A DNA stretch of 64,000 nt, from the NCBI GenBank assembly GCA_039180675.1, contig JBCDDC010000022.1, forward strand, positions 1 through 64,000. Reading direction: 5' to 3'. The notes under the pieces are model-generated. The model made no database searches. It worked only from the letters and a program-made list of their open reading frames with translations, and had not been told where the DNA came from. This DNA is from Thermohalobaculum sp039180675. GTDB taxonomy: Bacteria; Pseudomonadota; Alphaproteobacteria; Rhodobacterales; Rhodobacteraceae. The position numbers were made by a program, and so were the translations under genes. Shown piece after piece: positions 14,432-22,075 of the stretch (the first letter of the stretch is position 1; the number at the start of each line of letters is the position of its first letter).

Positions 14432-15398
14432 GGATCTCGCGTCCGGCCCCTTGGCCGGACACCGCTAAGTCGATCGCGCAGCCCTCCGGCGGTTCCAGCG
14501 TCTCAACCCACTCCGCGACATCCCGCCAGACCGCCTCTGCCTGCAGGTCCCGAAACAGCAGATGCCAGCCTTCGTCATAGCGCCGGATCTGCCTCGGCCC
14601 GGCTGTTCTGGCGAAAACCCGCTCCACCGCGTCGTTCGGGACGATCTCATCCCGCGCACCCAGCAGCAGAATGGCGGGCAGCGTCACGGCGGGGCTTGCG
14701 AGCGCCGCCCGGTCCGTCACGCGCACCAGACCGAAGATCTCGCGGGCAGAGGGAGGGCGCAGGTAAAGCGGATCCCTCGCCAGACCCCTCAGCACCGCGA
14801 GATTGTCGCTCGCCTGGATGCGGACGACACCCTTCCCCGTGAACCGCTTCTCCGGCACGATCGAGGCGGCAGTCCAGGCAAGCAGCCTATGGAACGGGTT
14901 GAGCTCCTCCTGCCCCCAGATCGCCGGGGCTGCCAGAACGATTCCATCCGCCGCCAGACCCGGCGCGGCTGCCAGGGTCACGCCACCCCCCATCGAATGG
15001 CCAACAACCACGATCGGAAGGCAGGGATGACGCGCGCGCAGTGACGCCGTGATCTGCGTGAGATCCTCGACCAGCGCCCCGACACCAGGCCAGTACCCTC
15101 GTGAGGCGTTCCGGCCGAAGCCGCGCTGATCATAGGCGATCGTCGTCAGGCCGCGCTCCGCCCACCAAGGCCCCGCCATCGCGAACGTGCTCGCCCCATA
15201 GTCGCCATAACCGTGCACCGCAAGGATCAGGGCCTTCGGTTCGGCCGCCTCCCACCTGCTCAACGCAAGGCCAGTCGTGGGGTCACTCTCAGCGTCAGAA
15301 CCAAGCTCGCCCGGCGGCACCGCAAGCGGGCCGCCCGTGGCGCAGGCCCCCAGCACCGAAATCAGAAGCAGAGCCGGCCAACCGCACCACGCAGCCAT
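14406..15398 (-). CDS. Lipoprotein alpha/beta hydrolase (monoacylglycerol lipase / lysophospholipase type)
   Basis: The 330-residue protein begins with a lipoprotein signal: a hydrophobic stretch (PALLLISVLGAC) with the lipobox Cys at residue 19, so it should be a lipid-anchored periplasmic or outer-membrane protein. The hydrolase_4 / serine-aminopeptidase-like domain shows VHGYGDYGAS near 61, GHSMGGG with the nucleophile Ser at 135, ARDEIVP (acid) and EGWHLLFRD (His) near 285. The expected activity is ester hydrolysis of lysophospholipids or monoacylglycerols. Its first 37 bases overlap the end of the upstream UDG-family gene, which argues for coupled expression. Confidence 0.9.
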   Translation of the reverse strand: MAAWCGWPALLLISVLGACATGGPLAVPPGELGSDAESDPTTGLALSRWEAAEPKALILAVHGYGDYGASTFAMAGPWWAERGLTTIAYDQRGFGRNASRGYWPGVGALVEDLTQITASLRARHPCLPIVVVGHSMGGGVTLAAAPGLAADGIVLAAPAIWGQEELNPFHRLLAWTAASIVPEKRFTGKGVVRIQASDNLAVLRGLARDPLYLRPPSAREIFGLVRVTDRAALASPAVTLPAILLLGARDEIVPNDAVERVFARTAGPRQIRRYDEGWHLLFRDLQAEAVWRDVAEWVETLEPPEGCAIDLAVSGQGAGREIPSVAALRP

Positions 15399-15982
15399 GG
15401 CACCACCTCTTCCTCAAACCAGGGGTTTTTCTTGAGCCACGCGGTATTGCGCCAACTCGGATGGGGCAGCGGAAGCACTCCTTCCTCTACGTGCACGCGC
15501 CAGGCTCTGACCGTTTCGGTCACGCTTTTCCCGCGCGCTCTGCCAAGGTGCCAAGCCTGCGCGTACTGACCAATCACGAGGGTCAGTTCGACATGTCTAA
15601 GCGTTCCCATCACCTGGTCGCGCCAGGTCTGCGCGCAAATTTTCGGCGGAGGAAGGTCCGCCCCTCGGGCATCGTAGCCGGGAAAGCAGAAGCCCATAGG
15701 CACAATGGCCAGTTTCGAGGGGTCGTAGAACGTCTCCCGCCCGATCCCCATCCAGGACCGAAGTCTGTCGCCCGACGGATCGTCAAAGGGCATTCCGCTG
15801 GCATGCACCCGCGCGCCGGGTGCCTGCCCGACGATCAGCACCCGGGCGGTACGCGACAAGACCAGAACTGGCCGTGGCTCATGGCGGGTTTCGGTATCCA
15901 GAAAACGCTCGGAACAGATACGGCAGGACCCTATCTCCTCGGCCAGCCTCTGTTGTCTCTGATCGGCGGCTTCCATAAACAC
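15362..15982 (-). CDS. Uracil-DNA glycosylase superfamily protein
   Basis: This 206-residue protein has the UDG motif A variant VGQAPG near residue 50 followed by a conserved R-x-H-x-x-G-x-PFDDPSGDRLR block, and motif B LPHPSW-R near 175. CRIC near residue 20 and further Cys residues could hold an iron-sulfur cluster as in family 4/5 UDGs, but the full Cys set is not certain. The expected role is removal of uracil or other damaged bases. It overlaps the downstream lipase start by 37 bases and diverges from the antiporter operon across about 180 bases. Confidence 0.85.
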   Translation of the reverse strand: MFMEAADQRQQRLAEEIGSCRICSERFLDTETRHEPRPVLVLSRTARVLIVGQAPGARVHASGMPFDDPSGDRLRSWMGIGRETFYDPSKLAIVPMGFCFPGYDARGADLPPPKICAQTWRDQVMGTLRHVELTLVIGQYAQAWHLGRARGKSVTETVRAWRVHVEEGVLPLPHPSWRNTAWLKKNPWFEEEVVPWLRGAVGRLCF

Positions 15983-16164
15983 TCGATATGCCTCTCAGCT
16001 TTGGCTCTGCAAGGACACGTGCGGCAGCTAAACCTGAGCGAGAATAATCGCGCCGCTGGACTCTCAGGTAAAGATGCTGTTGTTAGATTTTAAAGGCCCA
16101 ACGGCGTAAAAAGACGGACCCAGCGCCAGCATATGGCGCCGTCACAGGGGGAAGAGACCGCGCA

Positions 16165-16647
16165 ATGCGCCTTATCCTGATAGCTTCGACCCTCTTCGCC
16201 TACTGGCTTCTTCTCTCCGGAGAGTGGGAGCATGAATGGCTGATCTGGGCCGGGGGGCTGATATCGCTGGCCGTCGTCGGCTATGGCTCCACAAAAGGGG
16301 TGACCGATGAAGAAGGCTTCCCGATCGAGAGCCTACCGCGGGCCATGCTGTACTGGCCTTGGCTGGTTTGGCAGATCCTTCTGTCGGCCCTCAACGTCAC
16401 GCGCATCGTTCTGAGCCCGTCGCTGCCGATCTCGCCAAGAATGGTCAAGGTTGACGCCGGGCAGCGCTCCTCCGTCGGGATCACGACCTATGCCAATTCG
16501 ATCACCCTCACGCCGGGTACGATCTCCGTCGAGGTGGGTGAGCGGGCCAAGGCGATCTGGGTTCATGCCATCACGCGCGAAGGGGCGGAGAGCATGGAGG
16601 ATGACGAGATGAACCGCCGCGTGACCTGGATGGAGGGCGGCCGGTGA
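16165..16647 (+). CDS. mnhE: Cation/proton antiporter subunit MnhE (MrpE)
   Basis: This 160-residue membrane subunit has N-terminal hydrophobic segments at about residues 1-18 and 25-40 and a third around 60-80, followed by the MnhE signature VGITTYANSITLTPGTISVEV and a cytosolic tail. It is part of the multi-subunit Mrp complex, which exchanges cations for protons across the inner membrane. GGGGAAGAGA lies 11 bases before the ATG. It is the first gene of a ten-gene unit; its stop overlaps the next gene's GTG start. Confidence 0.95.
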   Translation: MRLILIASTLFAYWLLLSGEWEHEWLIWAGGLISLAVVGYGSTKGVTDEEGFPIESLPRAMLYWPWLVWQILLSALNVTRIVLSPSLPISPRMVKVDAGQRSSVGITTYANSITLTPGTISVEVGERAKAIWVHAITREGAESMEDDEMNRRVTWMEGGR

Positions 16648-16958
16648 TCATGGATACCCTCGATGCCTGGATGTGGGTCGCGCCGACCATCGCCGTTCTG
16701 GCGACCCTGGCGTTGGCCGTCGCACGGGCTCTTGCCGGGCCGACGGCGTTTGACCGTCTGCTCGCCGCGAACGTAATCGGCAATGGCGCGATCCTGATGC
16801 TGGCGCTTTTCGGATTTCTGACCGGCCGGCCGGCGTTTTTGGATATCGGCATCACCTATTCGCTTCTCAACATGATCGGGCTCCTCGCCGTGCTCAAGTT
16901 CTTCCGCTACGGGGCGCTGGGCTTCGCTGAGGACAACGACCCTGACCGGGAGCTTTGA
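16644..16958 (+). CDS. mnhF: Cation/proton antiporter subunit MnhF (MrpF)
   Basis: This 104-residue protein has three membrane helices, with the MnhF signature R-A-L-A-G-P-T-A-F-D-R-L-L-A-A-N around residues 25-40. I favour the GTG start at 16644 (overlapping the mnhE stop as GTGA) because GGAGGG is six bases upstream; an ATG two codons later is the alternative. It works inside the Mrp complex. Confidence 0.94.
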   Translation: MIMDTLDAWMWVAPTIAVLATLALAVARALAGPTAFDRLLAANVIGNGAILMLALFGFLTGRPAFLDIGITYSLLNMIGLLAVLKFFRYGALGFAEDNDPDREL

Positions 16959-16959
16959 T

Positions 16960-17403
16960 TTGGATCTGCTGATCGACATCGCCAGCCTGATCTGCATGGC
17001 GCTTGGCGGGTTCTTTTTCCTGATCGGCGGCATCGGCCTGCACCGGATGCCGGATCTGTTCACCAGAATGCATGCGACCTCGGTTGGCGACACGATGGGG
17101 TTCGGCCTGATCATACTCGGCATGTGCTTTCAGGCCGGGCTGACGCTGGTGACCGTGAAACTGATCTTCATCCTTCTCGTGGTTCTGTTCACCGGCGCAG
17201 TCGGCAGCCACGCGCTCGCCCGTGCGGCCCTGCATGACGGGGAGAAGCCGATCCTCGCAAACGACAAAGGCGTGCTGCTGGAGACCGATCCAGTGGATCT
17301 TTTCCCAGAGCTGGAGAAGCGGCTGACTGAGCCGCTCACGTCAGAGACCACGAACGTCCCGGCGCTTCGTCCGGATGGGGAGACGCGACCATCGAACTCC
17401 TGA
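16960..17403 (+). CDS. mnhG: Cation/proton antiporter subunit MnhG (MrpG)
   Basis: This 147-residue protein has three membrane helices (about 1-25, 40-58, 62-85) with the MnhG signature GGIGLHRMPDLFTRMHATS. The C-terminal 60 residues are soluble and acidic, longer than in many homologues. The start is a TTG one base after the mnhF stop, with GGGAG seven bases before it. It is part of the Mrp operon. Confidence 0.94.
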   Translation: MDLLIDIASLICMALGGFFFLIGGIGLHRMPDLFTRMHATSVGDTMGFGLIILGMCFQAGLTLVTVKLIFILLVVLFTGAVGSHALARAALHDGEKPILANDKGVLLETDPVDLFPELEKRLTEPLTSETTNVPALRPDGETRPSNS

Positions 17404-17408
17404 TCAAC

Positions 17409-17921
17409 ATGGTGCTGCTCACGCTCCTGGCCGTTATCACAATTGGCATCATGCGGGTGCGCCAGCTCTTCGCCGTCGTTGTCCTGTTCGGCGCATACAG
17501 CTTCCTCATGGCTTCTGTGATGGTAATCCTCGACGCGGTCGATGTCGCGATGACCGAGGCTTCGGTCGGCGCAGGCATCTCCACCGTGCTCATGCTCGGG
17601 GCGCTGCATTTGACCCGGACCAGCGAGGCGGAGCCGCGCTATACGCCGATCATCCCCATGATCGTTGCGATCGGAACGGGCGTGATGCTGGTCTATGGCA
17701 CGTGGGAGCTGCCAGCGTTCGGCCTCGCCGACACGCCCATGAACACTGGTGTCGGCGCCTACTACATCGAGAATAACGACTACGATACGGATATCCCGAA
17801 CATCGTCACGGCCGTCCTGGCAAGCTACCGCGGCTTTGACACGCTGGGCGAGGTTGCTGTGATCTTCACCGCAGGGATCGGTGTCATGCTGCTCCTGAAG
17901 CGCTTCCGGACGGAGGATTGA
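17409..17921 (+). CDS. DUF4040 / MrpA C-terminal (MbhD+MbhE-like) antiporter subunit
   Basis: The 170-residue membrane protein matches the C-terminal part of MrpA, which in Mbh-type complexes is separate MbhD and MbhE proteins. The DUF4040 block is VVLFGAYSFLMAS…LDAVDVAMTEASVGAGISTVLML, and the MbhE-like end is RGFDTLGEVAVIFTAGIGVMLLLKR. The acidic residues in DAVD and MTEAS are the ones proposed to line the ion path. The ATG at 17409 has no good ribosome site. GGGGAG (17377-17382) lies eight bases before an in-frame ATC at 17391 that would give (M)ELLIN, how homologues as I recall them begin. The start is therefore uncertain. Confidence 0.9.
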   Translation: MVLLTLLAVITIGIMRVRQLFAVVVLFGAYSFLMASVMVILDAVDVAMTEASVGAGISTVLMLGALHLTRTSEAEPRYTPIIPMIVAIGTGVMLVYGTWELPAFGLADTPMNTGVGAYYIENNDYDTDIPNIVTAVLASYRGFDTLGEVAVIFTAGIGVMLLLKRFRTED

Positions 17922-17925
17922 ACCG

Positions 17926-18363
17926 ATGCGGATGGATGTCGTCCTGCGGGTGACCGCGAAGGTTTTCATCCCCTTCATGCTGATCTTCGGCCTCTACGTG
18001 CAGCTTCACGGCGATTTCGGGCCAGGGGGCGGGTTTCAGGCGGGGGTGATCCTCGCAGCCGCCATCATCCTCTATGCGATCATCTGGGGCCGGGAGGAGG
18101 CGGTCCGTGTAATGCCGATCTGGCTGGTCGAACTGATGGTGCCCCTCGGCGTGCTTATCTATGCAGGTGTTGGCGTCTACGGGATCATGACAGGGGGCAA
18201 CTACCTCGACTACAACAATCTCGTCCACGCACCGCCGACACATCACGAGGCGGTCCACGGCCAGCACTGGGGGGTGTTTCTGGTGGAGATCGGGGTTCTG
18301 GTCTCCGTCACCGGCACGATGATCGCGATCTTCTATGCGTTCACGGGAAGGGGCCTGAAATGA
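17926..18363 (+). CDS. mnhB: Cation/proton antiporter subunit MnhB (MrpB)
   Basis: This 145-residue protein has four membrane helices and the MnhB signature LHGDFGPGGGFQAGVILAAA near residues 25-45. The final helix carries LVEIGVLVSVTGTM. In Mrp complexes MnhB packs against the MrpA C-terminal helices. It follows the DUF4040 gene by four bases and overlaps mnhC by four. Confidence 0.95.
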   Translation: MRMDVVLRVTAKVFIPFMLIFGLYVQLHGDFGPGGGFQAGVILAAAIILYAIIWGREEAVRVMPIWLVELMVPLGVLIYAGVGVYGIMTGGNYLDYNNLVHAPPTHHEAVHGQHWGVFLVEIGVLVSVTGTMIAIFYAFTGRGLK

Positions 18364-18746
18364 CCCTCTTCGAAGAGATCGCGACCCACTACAATTATTG
18401 GGTCACCATCTTCCTGATGTGCGCCGGAATTTACATCGTCGTCGCCAAATCGAACATGGTCAAGACACTGGTGGGCTTGGGTATTTTCCAGACCTCGGTC
18501 TACCTGCTCTATCTGTCGCCTGGCAAAATTCTGGGCGGGACACCGCCGATCCTGCTCGATGACAAGAACGCCGAGGCGGTCTATTCGAACCCGCTTCCCC
18601 ACGTTCTGATCCTGACCGCGATCGTGGTTGGCGTTGCGACGCTGGCGCTTGGCCTCGCCTTGACCGTACGGATCTACGAGGCCTTTGGAACGATCGAAGA
18701 AGACGACGTCGTCACCGCGGTTGATCGCGAGGACTACGCCGAATGA
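18360..18746 (+). CDS. mnhC: Cation/proton antiporter subunit MnhC (NuoK-like)
   Basis: The 128-residue NuoK-like subunit has three membrane helices. MnhC hallmarks are GIYIVVAKSNMVKTLVGLGIFQTSVYL near 20-50 and ALPHVL-like PLPHVLILTAIVVGVATLALGLAL near 80-105. The C-terminal acidic tail (EEDDVVTAVDRED) is cytosolic. It overlaps both neighbours by four bases. Confidence 0.95.
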   Translation: MTLFEEIATHYNYWVTIFLMCAGIYIVVAKSNMVKTLVGLGIFQTSVYLLYLSPGKILGGTPPILLDDKNAEAVYSNPLPHVLILTAIVVGVATLALGLALTVRIYEAFGTIEEDDVVTAVDREDYAE

Positions 18747-20269
18747 GCGCAGCGGGCGAGGTGGCCGCGGTCGACTGGTCCGCGCATCTGCCTGCCCTGC
18801 AGGTCGCTGTGCCGATGCTGGGCGCGGTGATCACCGCGATTGTCCGCAAGGGGCCGATCTGCTCGCTGATCAGCCTTGCGGTCTGCCTCTCGATGCCCGT
18901 GATCGCGGGGCTGATCCTCTACGATGTGCTGAGCCATGGCACGATTTCCTACGCGATGGGATCGTGGGAGCCGCCGGTCGGGATCGAGTACCGGGTCGAT
19001 GCGCTCAACGGCTTCGTACTCTTCCTCGTCTCGCTCATCGCGGCGCTGGTCGCGCTCTGGATGCCGCGCTCGATCGCCTACGAGGTGGCGCCGGAGCGTC
19101 AGGGCTGGACCTACACAATGTACCTCATGGCGCTCTGCGGTCTTCTGGGCATGGCGATCACGGGCGACGCCTTCAACATCTTTGTCTTCATGGAGATTTC
19201 GTCGCTCGCGACCTATGTCCTGATCGCCATGGGCAGGGATCGGCGGGCGCTTGTCGCGGCTTACCAGTACCTGATCATCGGCACGATCGGCGCGACCTTC
19301 TATGTGATCGGCGTCGGCATTCTCTTCAGCATGACCGGGACGCTGAATCTCAACGACATGGCCCAGATCATCCCGACGATCGAGAGCCAGCGGCCGATCC
19401 AGGCAGGTGGGGCGTTCGTGGCCGTTGGGATCGGTTTGAAACTGGCACTCTTCCCGCTGCACCGCTGGTTGCCGAACGCCTATGCGTTCGCACCGTCCGC
19501 CGCGACGGTGTTCCTCGCCGCAACCGCAACGAAGGTAGCCGTATATCTGCTGATCCGCTTCGTTTTCTCGATTTTCGGCAAGGACCTGCATTTCGATCAG
19601 CATAATGGCCAGGCCGTTTTGCTGATACTTGCCTGTCTGGGCATGCTGATCCCGTCGCTGGTCGCGATCTTCCAGCTCAACGTGAAGAAGATGCTGGCCT
19701 TCTCATCGGTAAGCCAGGTCGGCTACATGCTGCTCGGTATTGGGCTCGCGAATGTCACAGGGCTGACCGGGGGCATCGCCCACATGTTCAACCACGCGAT
19801 CATCAAGGCGGGCCTATTCCTCGCGATCGGCTGTGTCGTCTACGCCACGGGGATCCGCCGTATCGAGCAGATGGCGGGGATCGGGCGCACCATGCCTCTC
19901 ACGATGGCCGCGTTTGCGATCGCCGGGCTCGGGCTGATCGGGGTGCCGGGCACGGCCGGGTTTGTCTCCAAATGGCTCTTGATCCAGGGCGCAGCCGAGG
20001 AAGGCATGTGGTGGCTCATCATCGTGATAGCGAGCTCCTCGGTGATGGCGGTCTTCTACATTGGCAGGGTGATCGAGGTCGCCTGGTTCCGCCCACCGAA
20101 CGATGCCTCGGATCACCCCCGTAAAGTGCCCGTGGAGATGATGGCGATCACCTGGATCATGTCGCTCGCGGTCATCTACTTCGGCATCGATAGCGGCATC
20201 AGCGTCGAGATCCCGACCCGCGCGGCCGAGGCACTGATGTCGAGCTGGGCGGTGGAGGTCGGCCAATGA
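18743..20269 (+). CDS. mnhD: Proton-conducting antiporter subunit D (MrpD-like, first of three)
   Basis: This 508-residue protein has about 14 membrane helices of the NuoL/M/N family. The key acidic residue lies in FNIFVFMEIS (about 150) and the key Lys in GLKLALFPLHRWLP (about 232). The second half contains VKKMLAFSSVSQVGY and the broken-helix GGIAHMFNHAIIKAGLF. This pattern is MrpD rather than MrpA. Position directly after mnhC also fits MrpD. Four-base overlaps join it to both neighbours. Confidence 0.93.
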   Translation: MSAAGEVAAVDWSAHLPALQVAVPMLGAVITAIVRKGPICSLISLAVCLSMPVIAGLILYDVLSHGTISYAMGSWEPPVGIEYRVDALNGFVLFLVSLIAALVALWMPRSIAYEVAPERQGWTYTMYLMALCGLLGMAITGDAFNIFVFMEISSLATYVLIAMGRDRRALVAAYQYLIIGTIGATFYVIGVGILFSMTGTLNLNDMAQIIPTIESQRPIQAGGAFVAVGIGLKLALFPLHRWLPNAYAFAPSAATVFLAATATKVAVYLLIRFVFSIFGKDLHFDQHNGQAVLLILACLGMLIPSLVAIFQLNVKKMLAFSSVSQVGYMLLGIGLANVTGLTGGIAHMFNHAIIKAGLFLAIGCVVYATGIRRIEQMAGIGRTMPLTMAAFAIAGLGLIGVPGTAGFVSKWLLIQGAAEEGMWWLIIVIASSSVMAVFYIGRVIEVAWFRPPNDASDHPRKVPVEMMAITWIMSLAVIYFGIDSGISVEIPTRAAEALMSSWAVEVGQ

Positions 20270-21771
20270 TCACCGGCCTTTCGGATGCTGAGCTGATCTA
20301 TCTGGCGCTGATCCTGCCGTTGATCGGAGCGGTCGGCATTGCGCTGACCGGGCGCAACCCGAACCTGCGAGAGGCGATCACGCTCACCAGCGCTATCGGG
20401 ACATTCGTCGTGGTCGTGCTAACGCTCCTGCCCAAGGTTTTGGCGGGGGAGCAGCCGACAACGCCCGATCTGCACATGTTCGGCCCGGTGAACGTGAAGT
20501 TCACGATCGAGCCGCTGGGGATGCTGTTCGGCACCGTGGCCTCCGGCCTCTGGATCGTGAACTCGATCTACTCCATCGGCTACATGCGCGGGAACAACGA
20601 GCCCCGCCAGACGCCGTTCTACGTGTGCTTCGCGATTGCGATCTCGTCGGCGCTGGGCATCGCGTTCGCGGGCAACCTGTTCACGCTGTTCCTGTTCTAT
20701 GAACTGCTCACGATTTCGACCTATCCGCTGGTCACGCATAAGGCGAATGACGAGGCGATGGCGTCTGGGCGGATCTACCTGATCCTTCTGATCTCGACCT
20801 CGATGGCGCTGCTGCTGCCTGCCGTGATCTGGACCCATGTTGCGGCGGGAGGATCGGAGTTTGCGGCTGGCGGAATCCTTACCGGGGTCGGGCTTTCAGC
20901 CGGTACACTCGCGGTCCTCTACGCGCTCTACGCCTTTGGGATCGGCAAAGCCGCGCTGATGCCCTTCCACTTCTGGCTGCCCGCCGCGATGGTGGCGCCC
21001 ACACCTGTTTCTGCACTGCTGCATGCCGTGGCGGTCGTGAAGGCGGGGGTGTTCTCGGTCGTGAAGATCACGGTCTATGTCTTCGGGATCGACCTGCTGG
21101 CTGAGACCGGCGCATCGGATCCTATCCTTTACATCGCGGGCTTTACGGTCATTTGCGCGTCGCTCATCGCGCTCTTTCAGGACAACCTGAAAAAGCGTCT
21201 GGCGTTCTCCACAATCTCCCAGCTCTCCTATGTCGTGATGGCCGCGGCATTGGCGACACCGGCAGCTATAATCGGCGCGACACTCCACATCGCGGCCCAC
21301 GCGGTCTCGAAGATCACGCTCTTCTTCGCGGCGGGATCGATCTACACCGCCGCCCATCTGACCGAGGTGAGCCAGCTCGACGGCCTCGCCAAGCGCCAGC
21401 CTTGGACCTTTGCGACTTTCTTCGTCGGCGCGCTCTCGATCATCGGGCTGCCGCCCTTCATCGGCCTCTGGTCCAAGTGGTGGATCGGAGTGGGCGCAGC
21501 CGATGGGGGCGAGTATTGGGTCATCGCCGTCCTGATGATCTCGTCACTCCTGAACGTCGCCTACCTGCTGCCCATCGTTGCCCGAGGCTGGTTTGCGCCC
21601 GGGAGCGATGAGACCGCACAACCGGTCCACGAGGCGCCCGCGCCCATGATGGTTGCACTCATCATCACCGCGATCCTCTGCGTCGTCTTGTTCTTTGGCA
21701 TCGGCCCGCTTCAGGATCTCGTGCAGCAGATTACCCTCACCGCGCCCGCACCCGGAGGAACCAATGGCTGA
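20266..21771 (+). CDS. Proton-conducting antiporter subunit, NuoL/MrpA-N-like (second of three)
   Basis: The 501-residue polytopic protein has the NuoL/MrpA-type proton channel motifs: FLFYELLTISTYPLVTHK (acidic residue about 145), GKAALMPFHFWLPAAMVAPTPVSALLHAVAVVKAGVF (Lys at about 227 and the PTPVSALLHA signature), and LKKRLAFSTISQLSYV. It ends near residue 500, so it lacks the C-terminal MrpA extension, which here is the separate 17409 gene. I therefore read it as the N-terminal half of a split MrpA. It overlaps the next small gene by eight bases. Confidence 0.9.
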   Translation: MITGLSDAELIYLALILPLIGAVGIALTGRNPNLREAITLTSAIGTFVVVVLTLLPKVLAGEQPTTPDLHMFGPVNVKFTIEPLGMLFGTVASGLWIVNSIYSIGYMRGNNEPRQTPFYVCFAIAISSALGIAFAGNLFTLFLFYELLTISTYPLVTHKANDEAMASGRIYLILLISTSMALLLPAVIWTHVAAGGSEFAAGGILTGVGLSAGTLAVLYALYAFGIGKAALMPFHFWLPAAMVAPTPVSALLHAVAVVKAGVFSVVKITVYVFGIDLLAETGASDPILYIAGFTVICASLIALFQDNLKKRLAFSTISQLSYVVMAAALATPAAIIGATLHIAAHAVSKITLFFAAGSIYTAAHLTEVSQLDGLAKRQPWTFATFFVGALSIIGLPPFIGLWSKWWIGVGAADGGEYWVIAVLMISSLLNVAYLLPIVARGWFAPGSDETAQPVHEAPAPMMVALIITAILCVVLFFGIGPLQDLVQQITLTAPAPGGTNG

Positions 21772-22075
21772 CCGTCTCTATACCGACCGCCACCCGGACA
21801 TCCGTGACGACGTGCCGATGAAGCATCCGAACGAACCAAAGGCGTGGATCTACCGGCCCAAGAATATCACCAAGATCGTCTACACGCTCTATGGGACCTG
21901 CGCGGCGCTGCTGCTCATCGACCCATTTGTTCACAAGCATGGGTATTTCGAGATTGAACACCTTTGGGGCTTCTACGGCATCTACGGGTTCATAGGCTCC
22001 GTCTTCTTGGTACTGGCAGCGAAGGAGCTGCGCCGCTTCCTCCAGAAACCGGAGGATTACTATGACGATAAGTGA
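21764..22075 (+). CDS. Unrecognised small membrane protein inside the antiporter operon
   Basis: This 103-residue protein has a charged N-terminal half (DRHPDIRDDVPMKHPNEPKAWIYRPKN, shown in part) and two membrane segments at about residues 43-60 and 70-90, ending in E-L-R-R-F-L-Q-K-P-E-D-Y-Y-D-D. CCGGAGGAA lies four bases before the ATG, and the gene overlaps the preceding subunit by eight bases and the following one by 14. Strict coupling implies it belongs to the complex. It is not one of the seven classical Mrp subunits. It may be an accessory or assembly subunit of the split-type complex. Confidence 0.85.
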   Translation: MADRLYTDRHPDIRDDVPMKHPNEPKAWIYRPKNITKIVYTLYGTCAALLLIDPFVHKHGYFEIEHLWGFYGIYGFIGSVFLVLAAKELRRFLQKPEDYYDDK

